Source: Charina bottae (taxonomy: Eukaryota > Chordata > Lepidosauria > Squamata > Charinaidae). From it: a DNA stretch of 64,000 nt. The position numbers and the translations under genes were made by a program. Each line of letters opens with the position of its first letter. Within the stretch, counting starts at the first letter, position 1. The notes beneath the pieces were generated by a model. The model searched no databases. It was not told where the DNA came from and saw only the letters and a program-made list of their open reading frames with translations. The DNA is taken from positions 87,865,421 through 87,929,420 of the forward strand of contig JALMGJ010000005.1 of NCBI GenBank assembly GCA_023362775.1. The letters are read 5' to 3'. Positions 1 to 58,635 of this stretch are shown one piece after another.

Positions 1-2060
1 GATGGGGATGAGACGGTCCCTCAGGTAGCCTGGACCCATGCCATGTAGGGCTTTAAAGGTGATAACCAACACCTTGAATTGAACCCGGAAGCAACCTGGG
101 ACCCAGCACAGCTCACGGAGCAACGGTGTTACGTGTGCCGATCTTGGGGCACCAAGAATTGCCCATGCGGCTGCATTTTGGACCAGCTGTAGCTTCCGTA
201 TACTCTTCAAGGGTAGCCCCATGTAGAGTGCATTACAGTAGTCTATATGGGAGATGACCAGGCCATGAGTGACTGTGCGAAGGGCCTCACAGTCCAGGAA
301 AGGGCGTAACTGGCGCACAACATGAAGTTGAGCGAAGGCCCTCCTTGCCACGACTGCCACCTGCTCTTCGAGCAGGAGTCGTGAGTTCAGGAGGACCCCC
401 AGATTCCGCACCGGGTCTGTCTGGGGCAGTGCAACCCCATCCAGCACCAAACATATTAAATTCCTGGATACCGAGAAGCCCCCAACCCACAGCCACTCCA
501 TCTTACCAGGGTTCAGCCGAAGCCTGTTGTTCCCCATCGAGGCCCCTACAGCCCCCAGGCACCGAGAGAGGGTGGTCACAGTATCACTTACTTCACCCAG
601 AACAGAGATGTATAATTGGGTATCATCAGCATATTGATGATACCTCATCCCGTGGTGATGGATGATCTTGCCCAGCGGTTTCATGTAGATGTTGAAAAGG
701 AGCGGAGAGAGTACGGAACCCTGTGGCACCCCACAAAGGAGGGGCCGTGGGTCGGACCTCTCGCTCCCTATCACCACCGATTGGGAACGGCCCCGGAGGA
801 AGGAGGTGAACCAGCGCAGAACTACGCCGCACACCCCCAACTCCCTGAGCCGCCCCAAAAGGATACCATGGCCGATGGTATCAAAAGCTGCTGAGAGTTC
901 AAGAAGAGCCAGGATGGATGCACTGCCACCATCCCGCTCCCACCAGAGATCATCCATAAGTGTGACCAATGCCGTTTCTGTCCCATATCCGGGCCTGAAA
1001 CCTGACTGAAAGGGGTCTAGATAATCCGTTTCATCCAGAAACCTCTGGAGCTGCAACGCCACCACTTTCTCAACCACCTTCCCCAAAAAGGTGAGGTGGC
1101 AGACTGGGTGAAAATTGTCCATTACAGTAGGGTCCAGCGATGGTTTCTTGAGGAGGGGGCGCACCAGCGCTTCCTTAAAGGCTGCCGGGAACACCCCCTC
1201 TCCCAAGGATGTATTTACCATTGGTTGGGCCCAGCCACACGTCACCTCCCGAGCTGCTTCCACTAGCCAGGAGGGGCATGTGTCTAGTTGACAAGTGGTG
1301 GCTTTTACAATCCGGAGGATCCTGTCCACTTCCTCGGGCCCAACAGGATCGAACTGTTCCCAGATAACACGGTAAGTACGTTCCCTCGGCATCTCCACAG
1401 ACCCTGTTTCACGCTTGGAGTCCAACTTGGAGCAAATCCGAGCGATTTTATCCTGCAGATGTTCAGAAAACTCCTCAGCGCGGCCCTGAAGATGGATCAC
1501 CGGGTCACCCTTTCCCAAAAGGGATCAGGTGACCTTAAACAGGATCGCTGGGCGGCATTCTGCAGATGCAGTAAGAGCGGAGAAATATTGACGTTTCACT
1601 GCTCTTACCGCCACAAGGTAGGCCTTAATAGCAGCTCTAGCTTGTGTTCGCTCGGGTTCACTCGTTTTCCTCCAGCGACACTCTATGCGTCTCTTAAACC
1701 TCTTCAGAACCCTTAGTAAACCATGGGGAGTGTCGGGTTTGATGGGACGAGAGGTCGCACAGGCACAGTCCTGTCCAAGGCTCCGGCCGCCTCCCTATTC
1801 CAGGCAGCAGCTAGGGCCTCTGCTGGACCGTGCAGCGGATCCTCGGGTATACCCCCAGCTCCCTCTGAAACCCTGCCGGGTCCATCGGTCACCGGGGGCG
1901 GACCAATCAAATGGGTCCTGCCTCCCTGCGGAGGGGGGCGGCATAGGAGAATCTCAAGCTCACCAAGGTGTGATCTGATCATGACAAAGGGGATAGATGT
2001 AACTCTCCCCTCAGATCACATTGCCACTGCTCTGACAAGAAAACCAAGTCCGGGGTGAGA
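1..2060 (-). mobile_element. L2/CR1-group LINE, ORF2 reverse transcriptase region, runs off left edge
   Basis: Read on the minus strand, one frame is open from about 1524 to the window edge (over 500 codons). It contains the usual L2-type reverse transcriptase blocks in order: a linker ending in GRAEEFSEHLQDKIARIC, the block FLGKVVEKVV, the block FRPGYGTETALVTLMDDLW, SAAFDTIGHGIL, GVPQGSVLSPLLFNIY and the catalytic QYADDTQLYISV (near 610-640), followed by the thumb and C-terminal region (SHIDYCNALYMGLPLKSIRK). A TGA at 1525-1527, at a place where an arginine (CGA) would be expected, and a frame change near 1725-1760 break the upstream part, which still resembles the endonuclease-RT linker up to about 1980. 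The element lies in intron 27 of POLR3A in the sense direction. Family placement is from motif memory; L2 against Rex1 or CR1 is not settled. Confidence 0.85.
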
Positions 2061-3034
2061 CCACTGTCCCGAGTCTAGATATTATACCAGTTGTTGCCCA
2101 CCTAAGGAACTGTTCCTTCTTTTAAAAGTCCTAAGTGTGCTGGAAACAAAATGCCTGAGGAAGGGCCTTCTGTTCCCATTCCTGCATCTTCATTATGATT
2201 TCTGATGAAACCTTCTAATCAGCACAAAAAGGAGTTTTTCTCAGCTGCACCCCCCAGGTTGGAACCGCTGTTTTAAGAAAGTTCAATTTTTCACACCAGG
2301 CCAATAAAATCTTATCATCCAGGCATTTTAGAATGGTTTTTCTTGCCTTTGTTCTGTTGTTCTGATTTGTGACATTTTATGATAGTTATTCTGTTTTCAG
2401 TCTTTATTAGACCATTCTTTTATCATTTGCTATTGGCCTTGAATATGTTGGGACAGGGTAAGAGATTAAATTTATACTTCATCTTAGTCCTGATTTCACC
2501 TATTTGTTGGAAAGGAACTTCATTTGGCTTTCACAGAAAATGGGCTGTGAAATATCAGGACGTCTTCAATAAAGTTCCTGCAGTGGTAAGCAATCTCCCT
2601 CCATGCTCTTCCTTCTGGTTTATGGTTTCATCTCTCAATTTGTCCACTCCAATGCCCCCCACCCCTTTTCTTGACTTGCTATTCCTCTGCCCATCTTTTC
2701 CAGTATCCTATATTTCCTTTTCCCTTTCATGCCACCTACCCATCCTATGAAATTCCTGTTTGTTAATCAGCTGTTTTCCTTTGCCCCCCAGAAAATTCAG
2801 TTCTGAGAGTCTTCCTGTTGCTCAGTTAACCAGTGTCAAAAGCTTCTCTTTTCAGAGAAGGAGCCAGACCTAGTCGGCCTTTGGGTAGACCCACTGAAAT
2901 TGGCTTTAAACATTAAATCCCACTGAACTGAATGATTATAAGAAAGAGTTGTCACACCTAGCAACAAGAAGAAAATTTGAAGAAATTTGGAAGTGCCCGC
3001 CTCAGAAAAAAAGGGAGAAAGTTTAACTTTCCAA
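2061..3034. other. POLR3A intron 27, no recognised feature
   Basis: T-rich single-copy-looking sequence. The open stretch at 2379-2750 has no recognisable domain and lies in an intron. I see no repeat family or RNA gene here. Confidence 0.5.
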
Positions 3035-3333
3035 AAAGCTTTCCAAACTTTTCCTGTTGGCAACACACCAACGGCTACTGCGGCGCTTTCGGGTTTTCGC
3101 ACGACACAGCGGTGCTTCTGGGTTTTTGTGCGCCACTGCCACAGCGTTCAGATTTTTGCGCGCCACAGCGGTGGCGGCAGCAGTGTCCTGGTGTGCTGTG
3201 CGAAAACCCAGAAGCGCTGATGGCCCGCCGCCGCACGCCATCAGCGCTTCCAGGTTTTGACGCGACACACCTGGGCCCCGCAGGTGACACAGTATTGTGT
3301 CGCGAAACACAGTTTGGAAAACTATGGTTTAAC
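3035..3333. mobile_element. hAT-like MITE with internal short repeats
   Basis: The ends are inverted: AGCTTTCCAAAC near 3038 and GTTTGGAAAAC near 3311-3322. They match the termini of the copies at 42287 and 45167. The inside is GC-rich and made of repeated units related to CAGCGGTGCTTCTGGGTTTT in both orientations. No clean 8-bp target duplication was found, so exact ends are approximate. It lies in POLR3A intron 27. Confidence 0.5.
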
Positions 3334-3599
3334 GCATCCAAGCTGAATAGATCAACATGATCAACATAAAAACCCTCCAAGTCTAAGAACAAGAAGATCT
3401 ATCTTTGTAAATATAGATACAGATAAGTAAATGTCTTGAACTGCAAGATCTTCTGGGGAAATACGTATACCAAAACAGGAAGAAACTAATAATAATAACA
3501 ACAGCAGCAGCAGCAGCAATAGACTCTTAAGAATTATTTTCCTGTTCAGAAGACTTTGAAGGCAATCCTTTTCAGAAAGAACTTGAACAGTTTCACTTA

Positions 3600-44783
<41,184 letters not shown>

Positions 44784-44990
44784 GGCGCCGGCCAGCCTCC
44801 AGCAAGGAAGGCGAGGAGACGCGGCTGGGATCAAAACCCAGGCGAGAAGAGGCGTCCACGCCTGCTGGGCGGCTCACCGGAGTGACGTCGCCGGCACAGC
44901 GACCGCCGTCGCTTCCACGGTGACGTCATGCGCAAGGCGACGGGCATCCCAGGGGAAACCGGAAGTGCGGAGGGTCAGTGGGAAGGAGTC
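44784..44990 (-). promoter_or_regulatory. POLR3A CpG-rich promoter region with CRE and ETS motifs
   Basis: The stretch is CpG-rich and has no TATA box. It contains a full CRE TGACGTCA at 44921-44928, a CRE-like TGACGTCG at 44883-44890, TGCGCA just after the CRE, and an ETS/GABP-type CCGGAAGT at 44959-44966. This fits a housekeeping promoter. Which motifs are used is inference. Confidence 0.7.
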
Positions 44991-44999
44991 TCTTGATAT

Positions 45000-45870
45000 A
45001 TAGATAGACAAGCAGACAGACAGACAGATCACTGTTAAAAACAGATAAATAGACTCTTGATAGATAAAGGAGTCCCTTGATTGATTGAGAGATAGAAAGT
45101 CTCTTGATTGTTAAATGGATGGGTGGATAGACAGACAGACAGACAGGATAGATAGATGCTGTAGTTCAGAGCTTTCCAAACTTTTCATGTTGGTGTTACA
45201 CTTTTTAGACATGCATCATTTCACGACACACTCTTACAGCAGGGCACAAGGCAGGCACTAGGACCTGCGTGGAATCCTGGCAGGGCTCGGAGGCAGCAGC
45301 AGCCAGGACACACCCAGACACTGCAGCAGACACACTAATGTGTCGCGACACACAGTTTGGAAAGCTCTGCTGTATATAGATAGAAGGTGGATAGATGGAT
45401 AGATAGATGATAGTTAAAAAGTAATAGAAAGACTCTTGATAGATAAAGGAGTTTCTTAACTGATTAATTGATTGAGATATAGAGAGATAGAAAGTCTCTT
45501 GATATATAAATGGATGGATAGACTGGATGGTTAGATAGACAGGATGGATGGATGATAGATAGATGATAGTTAAAAAGTGATAGAAAGACTCTTATAAATA
45601 ATGGAGTCTCTTGATTGATAGATAGAGATATATAGAGATAGAAAGTCTCTCGATGGATGGATAGATAGATTGGATGGATGGATGGATAGATAGATGATAG
45701 TTAAAAAGTAATAGAAAGACTTGATAGATAAAGGAGTCTCTTGACTGATTGATAGATAGAAAGTCTCTTGCTGGATGGATAGATAGTCAATAGATAGAGA
45801 ATCTCTCTGATAGAAAAATAAATAGATAGAGGAGTATCGATAGATAGACTATCTATAGACTATCTATATA
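45000..45870. repeat. GATA/GACA satellite with longer-period repeats
   Basis: GATA, GGAT and GACA units are interspersed with AAGTCTCTTGAT and AAAGGAGTCTCTTG. A longer unit starting GATAGTTAAAAAG recurs at 45409, 45565 and 45696. The array is split by the hAT MITE at 45167-45369. Confidence 0.9.
45167..45369. mobile_element. hAT-type MITE (CAGAGCTTTCCAAAC ends), short copy
   Basis: Same termini as 42287-42642 and a shorter interior sharing CATGCATCATTTC and GGCACTAGGACCTGC in the opposite orientation. Flanks CTGTAGTT and CTGTATAT match at six of eight positions. It lies inside the GATA satellite, between POLR3A and RPS24. Confidence 0.88.
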
Positions 45871-46009
45871 CATATAACTACACAACAGTACAAAGATAGG
45901 GAAGCTGTATAGAATTGATTAGTGTAAATAAACTGTATGGAGGGATAGAAGTCTGAACAAAATAGCAAGGAAGATGGTGGGCAACCAGGCAAATTTTGAC
46001 TCTCAGCAA

Positions 46010-46095
46010 GTGGCAGCTCCTAGTCACCTTAAGAAATTAAGTAGGGGGTTGAACCCGGTTAGCACTTGGATAGGAAGCCACCAGGAGATGCCAGG
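46010..46095 (+). mobile_element. 5S-rRNA-derived SINE head fragment
   Basis: AAGTAGGGGGTTGAACCCGG TTAGCACTTGGATAGGAAGCC ACCAGG reads like the 5S rRNA internal promoter and 3' part. It is followed by a (GAAT)n stretch. Too worn to be a 5S gene. Confidence 0.6.
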
Positions 46096-46589
46096 GTTGA
46101 ATGAATGAATGAATCTTTGTTACAGCCAAAGGCCAGAGATAAAAGGGGCAACTGAAAACAACTAAAAACAATAAAAAGTAGAGTAACACAGGCAATTGTG
46201 ATCATTGGTATGAAAAGTATGTCGCGATGGCGAAAGACCTTCCAGTAACTGATGCTTGATTTTCATGGCTGCTGCAGTGTTTGCACAGTTGTGAGCTAGA
46301 TTGGGAAATGTTTTGGCAAACTGTATGCTTGGCAAGAAAAATGCATGAATCTAGTCCACGTTTCACTTGAAGGAGATTTTACCTTCTGTATAAAATATAC
46401 AGGTATATTTTATATACAGGTATCTTAGATGGGCTACACAGAGCTATATAGCATATATGAAAATATATAGACTCTATAGAAGGGTAACACCTCAAGCTGA
46501 GTTCATCACCTGGTGACTTTGGGTCCATGGGCATGTAGCTCTTCTTGGCAATAGTATGGAAGTGGAACACTGATACTTACTTACTTACC

Positions 46590-46880
46590 TACTTACTTAC
46601 TTTATTTATTTATTTATTTTTCAAATTTATTCCCCGCCCATCTCCCATGCAAGGGACTCTGGGCGGGTTACAATAAATAAAATTTAAAAACTATACAAAA
46701 TATCTCACAAGCATAAATAAATAAAATAAAATCCAAGATGGATTAGGACCCGCAGAATGGATCATGGGGCTACGGGGCCAGCCAACCCCAGGAGGCACTA
46801 CCACCTCCGTTGTCCCAGGCCAGGTGGCAGAGCCAGGTCTTAAGGGCCTTCCGAAAGGCCAGCTGTGTTTAGCTGTGTAT
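46590..46880 (-). mobile_element. CR1/L2 LINE 3' end
   Basis: (TTTA)n, then TTCCCCGCCCATCTCCCATG and GACTCTGGGCGGGTTACAAT, then GGCACTACCACCTCCGTTG and TCTTAAGGGCCTTCCGAAAG, the reverse of a CR1/L2 3' region. It lies between POLR3A and RPS24. Confidence 0.75.
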
Positions 46881-47259
46881 AGGTGTGTGCTTTAAATTTG
46901 AACTGTGAAACTGTGATTCACCAAAAGGCACAGCATTTCATCCACCATTCGGACCACAACCCATTGCTCTCCAGTTGATGGTGACTCCACTGATGTTGCA
47001 GACGCTGGAACTATCAATACTGAAAATGCTGAGCTTTATTCAGCATTGCTGCCTAGATACTTCATTCATTACAGGCAGTGACGTGTGGATTATGCCTTAA
47101 ATTGCACTTGCCAGCATGGTTGTCTCCATGTCGGAATGCATATACACCCCATAAGAGCCTTTATCTGTTTACATCCCATAGTTCCTATTTCCATCTTTCT
47201 CCATATAAGTTAGCAATGAGAGCTTCACGATCCTTACGCAATAGCATTCCGCCCGGAGG
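46881..47259. other. Upstream of RPS24, no recognised feature
   Basis: Single-copy-looking sequence before the RPS24 promoter. Nothing recognised. Confidence 0.5.
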
Positions 47260-47444
47260 ACTAATAAGTGCGTCTCTCTTTCCCTCCTCTCGTTGGTTTC
47301 CCGGAAGGCGCCAGCCCTTTCGGCACGGAAATCCCTCCCCTTCCGTTAGAGCGCTTCCTTTTCCTTTGCTCACCGGCGTGTGATTGGCTGCCAAGCGTTC
47401 CTTCCTTCTTTTCTCCCCTTTCGGCTGCAGGAGAGGCCGCCAAG
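47260..47444 (+). promoter_or_regulatory. RPS24 promoter and TOP-type 5' UTR
   Basis: An inverted CCAAT box (ATTGG, 47383-47387) precedes a pyrimidine run at 47398-47421 (TTCCTTCCTTCTTTTCTCCC), where a 5' terminal oligopyrimidine start is expected for a ribosomal protein mRNA. The leader ends GCCGCCAAGATGG, a near-ideal Kozak context. No TATA box. TOP mRNAs are controlled through mTOR and LARP1; use here is inferred from gene class. Confidence 0.75.
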
Positions 47445-54262
<6,818 letters not shown>

Positions 54263-55103
54263 AAATCCTGCTTTCTGAGTGTTCTCGTCCTCCTGAGCAG
54301 CTGGACTGTTCAGATGTGTGCTCAGTATCAGAAAGAGGAAAGCAAACTTGATTTAATCAAGTAATTGGTACTGGGGAGTGAGAAGATTATGTTTAATCTA
54401 AAACTGGTACTTTTTATTAAGTTTGTTTGTAAATGCTGGAAGCAAAGAGCAGGCATAATTACTCAAATCTGGATGTGAAATTCAATCCTTACATCAGGAA
54501 ACAGGGCCCTGTGGTACTTCAGCTACAATTCCAGGTGCAGCAACCAGCATGAGCAGGCATGGGAACTGTAGTTGAGCAACATTGTGAGTGCCTAAATTTC
54601 TCCCTACCTGCTGTATGTGTGTTTCATTTTGGTCCTCATAGGTCATCAGATGCAGAGACAGCAAAGCCACAACTAGTAGAGTTCCTCTGCTGGAGTCAGG
54701 AGTTTGTAGCTCTTTCTTGCCACTGTTCCTGGGCCTCCAAAGACAGATTGCCCCAGTCTTCCATTTTGTTTTCATCTATTCCATCATCATCACCACTGTG
54801 TACTGTAGTATATGCACTAATACTACATCCTTCATTGTTCCCTTGTCTTGACCAACCTTTTTAGCATTTCCTCCCTTATCTGCCAGGGGTAATGCTGTCC
54901 AGGTAGTTTAGACTCTCAAAAGTCTGAAGCAGCATTTGCAATGGTGTCATGTAATCAAAACCAACTGGAAGGCACCTCTACTTTGAACCAGGTCCCCGGA
55001 TAAATGCTGTAAGAATTGACTGTTCTTTCAGTTTCTTCCCAATTTGTCTCTGGGTTTCCAAATTCCCTGTGATGGTGGCTTTCTAGCTACTTGAGAAACC
55101 TTG
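54263..55103. other. Downstream of RPS24, no recognised feature
   Basis: Single-copy-looking sequence. Nothing recognised. Confidence 0.5.
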
Positions 55104-55152
55104 GGGTTGGTTGGTTGGTTGGTTGGTTGGTTGGTTGGTTGGTTGGTTGGTT

Positions 55153-55201
<49 letters not shown>
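55104..55201. repeat. (GGTT)n followed by (TA)n microsatellites
   Basis: About 13 GGTT units then about 22 TA units, followed by a short LINE-end-like ACCGCCCATCTCCC. Confidence 0.97.
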
Positions 55202-55203
<2 letters not shown>

Positions 55204-55400
55204 CTAACTTATATCACCGCCCATCTCCCCCCACAGGTTTTTTGTGGAGGTCAGTGTAGGTAGAGAAACCTCACTGAAGAATACTTCTGCCACTTCTGAA
55301 CTTCCTTGCACATGATAGAGATCAGTGTCTTGGGTTATGTAAGGTAGCAGGGCCCATCTGGTGCTGACATGAATTATGGACCCCACCTCAATACTGCAAC

Positions 55401-55760
55401 TTGATTTCTTTGGTTGACTTAGGGATTCTTGACAGGTCAAGAATGGACTTTGAAGAAGCACGAGTACAGGGCGAAAGGGAGAAAAGAGCTAAAAGGAAGG
55501 CACGTCAAGCAAACCCTCGTCATGACCGTCTCCCACCCGGAAACCTATGCCCTCATTGTGGGAGGTTATGCGGATCCAGAATTGGCCTTTACAGCCACTT
55601 ACGGATCCACTGTTAAAATTTTACCCTTGGAAGACAATCTTACTCGGCTACGAGTGATCGCCAATGATCTTGACAGGTCACTTATTGCAGATTTCGGGTC
55701 CTTAAAAACACGAAATGCTAAAACTAGGAACATGCAAGAATTCTGTACTCTTTAAGTAAA
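55401..55760 (+). mobile_element. Probable retrotransposon 3' remnant with a zinc-finger-like tail
   Basis: The frame 55401-55616 encodes a basic stretch (KRAKRKARQANPRHDR) and CPHCGRLCGSRIGLYSHLRI followed by HC and a stop, a C2H2-like tail I associate with the C-termini of some vertebrate non-LTR retrotransposons. Downstream, TACTCGGCTACGAGTGATCG CC also looks like a repeated LINE 3' end. No reverse transcriptase is present. Family not recognised with certainty. Confidence 0.5.
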
Positions 55761-57410
55761 AATGACAAGGGCAACTTGAAACTTTCTTGGTGTTTTCAAA
55801 GCAGCCTTTTCAGCAGCTGCATAAGTCCTCACTTCTAGCATTTTTAGAAATTGCTTTTCAGTTGATAGTTCTGATCTGGTAATGATGCCTCTGGGGCCTA
55901 ATTAACAGGGAAATGGCTTTGCAATGTGTTATCTCTGAAGTTCTCTCAATCACTTGTGTTAACAAATTAACTTTTGCACTGGGGTAGCTTTCTTGCTGTG
56001 GAGAGAATGAAGGGAAAAAAGCTAAATTGCTACTTTTCTAAGAGAAACAATTTCTGTTTGACCCATTGGTCCCCATGCTTGTATATTACATTTTGTTAAA
56101 GCTGACAAACCATTTTTGGAGGCAGACTGATAGAAACGGAGGCATCTAGCTCATGATGAAATAGATCAAGCTGAGGTTTTTAATTTTCTCTTGTGTCCTT
56201 GTTTCATTATTCTGCTATGACCTAGGCCTAAGTAAGAAAATATCTACTTCCCCCCATTTTCTAGAGTGGTTTTGATCCATCAGACTTTTTTAACAAACAC
56301 GGTGAAACTTTTGGCTACTTCCAGTATCTAGTGTGTAAAGGATTTCCCATTCCTTTGAGCAGAGAATCCAGTATCACTAGATTTCTAGAATTTGATGCAC
56401 TGTATCATAAGGCAATATCCTGACATTCCAACAGAAAATGCAGCTTTATATTCACTGCAGGTAAGAGTAAGTAGGGAACAATTAAGTTTCATTGACTCCT
56501 GGCGTGGACAGGTAGCTTTTCCAAGGACATCTCAATAATTTCTTTCACCCTATCCTTGACATTTCAGTAATTTCTTTACCCTATCTATCCACCTCACCCA
56601 TTGCCTTAGCCTGCTACCAGTTCTTTCAACCTAGTGAAACCGTTGTGCAGGTCTGCAAATAAATGCCCATGTCGGAACACTGAGTTACGAGTTCTATAAA
56701 ATCAAGTCCTTACTCAAAACTCAAATGAAGAGGGATAGCCGAGAAGGTGTTCCAGTGATTACGGTTGTCCTGCCCCATGATTTGCAAAGACCAATGAAAC
56801 AAAATATAATCAGTTTTATTCCATTTGCATACATCATACTGGTGGTAGAACCAGGTCCTTGTATAGAAAATTTGGATTGTGTGGCTGCAGAATTGTGTCA
56901 CAGAAAGGTGAATATAATTAGGATGTTTCTGCTCCATGGAAGGCCTGAAAAATTCCACAAATCAACTCTCTAACAAACTAGACATTTATCTCAATTGTAG
57001 TATTACGGTTCTGCAAATACCTTTGAAATTGGACTGTGTTTGGAAAGGAATATGGCATGGCACGTGGCTTAGAAGGGGTCGGGGCATATTTGGAATTTTG
57101 AAACTATTACTGGCCACTTACAAGTGTGCCAATACCAAAAGGCAAACCAATGAGGTTACCCTGGTCACCTTTTCTAACTTCCCTTGAATGTTCTCTACCA
57201 TCTCTGTAAAGGTAATAGTTGAGGTTGGTTCTTTGATTTGCAGCACATTAGCTTCCAGTGTATTTTTAGTTTAAAAAATTAAAAATAAAATCAGATGAGC
57301 CAGGACACTGATAACTTTCAGCATTGTCAGCAGGCAAGTTATAAACTATGAAAGCCATATTGGGGACCTGGAGTCTAGCATAAGACTTCTAGATGATTGG
57401 GAACACCTAG
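55761..57410. other. Gene-free stretch, no recognised feature
   Basis: Single-copy-looking sequence; open stretches such as 56936-57187 show no domain. Confidence 0.5.
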
Positions 57411-57421
57411 AATATCTACAT

Positions 57422-57810
57422 TTTTATTGTTCAGTCGTTTAGTCGTGTCCGACTCTTCGTGACCTCATGGACCATAGCACGCCAGGCCTTCCTGTCCTCC
57501 ACTGTCTCTCGGAGTTTACTCAAATTCATGTTCATTACATCGGTGATGCTATCTAACCATCTCATCCTCTGCCGTCCCCTTCTCCTTTTTCCCTCAGTCT
57601 TTCCCAGCATCAGGGTCTTTTCCAGTGAGTCCTCTCTTCGCATTAGGTGGCCAAAGTATTTGAGCTTCAGCTTCAGCATCTGTCCTTCCAATGAGCAGTC
57701 AGGGTTGATTTCCTTTAGGATTGACTGGTTTGACTTCCTTGCAGTCCAAGGGACTCTCAAGAGTCTTCTCCAGCACCACAGTTCGAAATCTACATAATAT
57801 CTATCTACAT
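57422..57810 (-). mobile_element. BovB lineage A 3' fragment with target duplication
   Basis: Encodes the C-terminus from FELWCWRRLLRVPWTARKSN to KSRTRLND. Flanked by an 11-bp duplication AATATCTACAT (57411-57421, 57811-57821). The protein is nearly identical to the copy at 20114. Confidence 0.92.
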
Positions 57811-58048
57811 AATATCTACATAACTGCTTAGCATTTACAGTTCTCTTTGATTGGTATTTACAGTTAAGCCTGGTCCAAGGATTGCACTCAGCCATGATTT
57901 CTTGAATAGGCTACAAAGGCTTGGTCCACAAATCACACTAACCCCAAACTGTATTATGGTTCAGCATGATGTACAAACCCAGCCATTTTTAAGTGTTCCA
58001 ATTTACTTAACATTATCTTGAGGTCCTTATGAAGCATTATAAATGAGG

Positions 58049-58094
58049 CATGAAGTCACGAAGAGTCGGAAGCGACTGAACGAATAAACAACAA
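58049..58094 (+). mobile_element. 46-bp BovB lineage B 3' tip
   Basis: CATGAAGTCACGAAGAGTCG GAAGCGACTGAACGAATAAACAACAA is the last coding bases and tail of BovB lineage B. No clear target duplication. Confidence 0.8.
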
Positions 58095-58624
58095 GTATTA
58101 TCCCTATTAGTAAATGATGAAGATGCCTGAGATAGGGTAATTCTGAAACCCATGTAGGGAATTACTCGCAGAAGCAAGGTTCAAAATAGGTACCTTTGTA
58201 GCAAATGTGTCACCCCAGTTGTGGATGGCACCTTGTCCTCCATGGAGATCAGCAGCTCTGCAAATAAGTCACAAAAGTAACACTTGCACAATGAATTATG
58301 CAAAATAAGGGATGGTGGAATGCTGTTTTCCAGCATGGTCAGGATGTCAGCATGGGGAAAACCATTTTGTTCTGGTGTCCTGTCACAAAATGTTCATTCA
58401 GGGTTTGTGTCTTAATTCCTTGGCTTTCATGATGTCATCAGAAAGAGCTCTCATGGTAACCAGTCAAAGTTCCCATTCTTTTCCAAAGTCATTTATATTT
58501 AAAAGAGAGAAGAATTATGATTTATTCCAATACAGCAGGAAAAGGGGTAGATGGCCCTCAGAAGTTCATAAAGTATCTGGCTATCAAGGCCAAATTATCC
58601 GCTGATAAACATTTTTACCAGCTT
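58095..58624. other. Left flank of the BovB insertion
   Basis: Single-copy-looking sequence. It contains a chance in-frame ATG (58517) that extends the BovB frame by 39 host codons. Confidence 0.7.
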
Positions 58625-58635
58625 ACCCTTTTAGA

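Noticed and set aside
45000..45870. Regulatory GATA-factor binding cluster
   Set aside because: The GATA motifs come from a simple tandem satellite, so their number carries no evidence of function.
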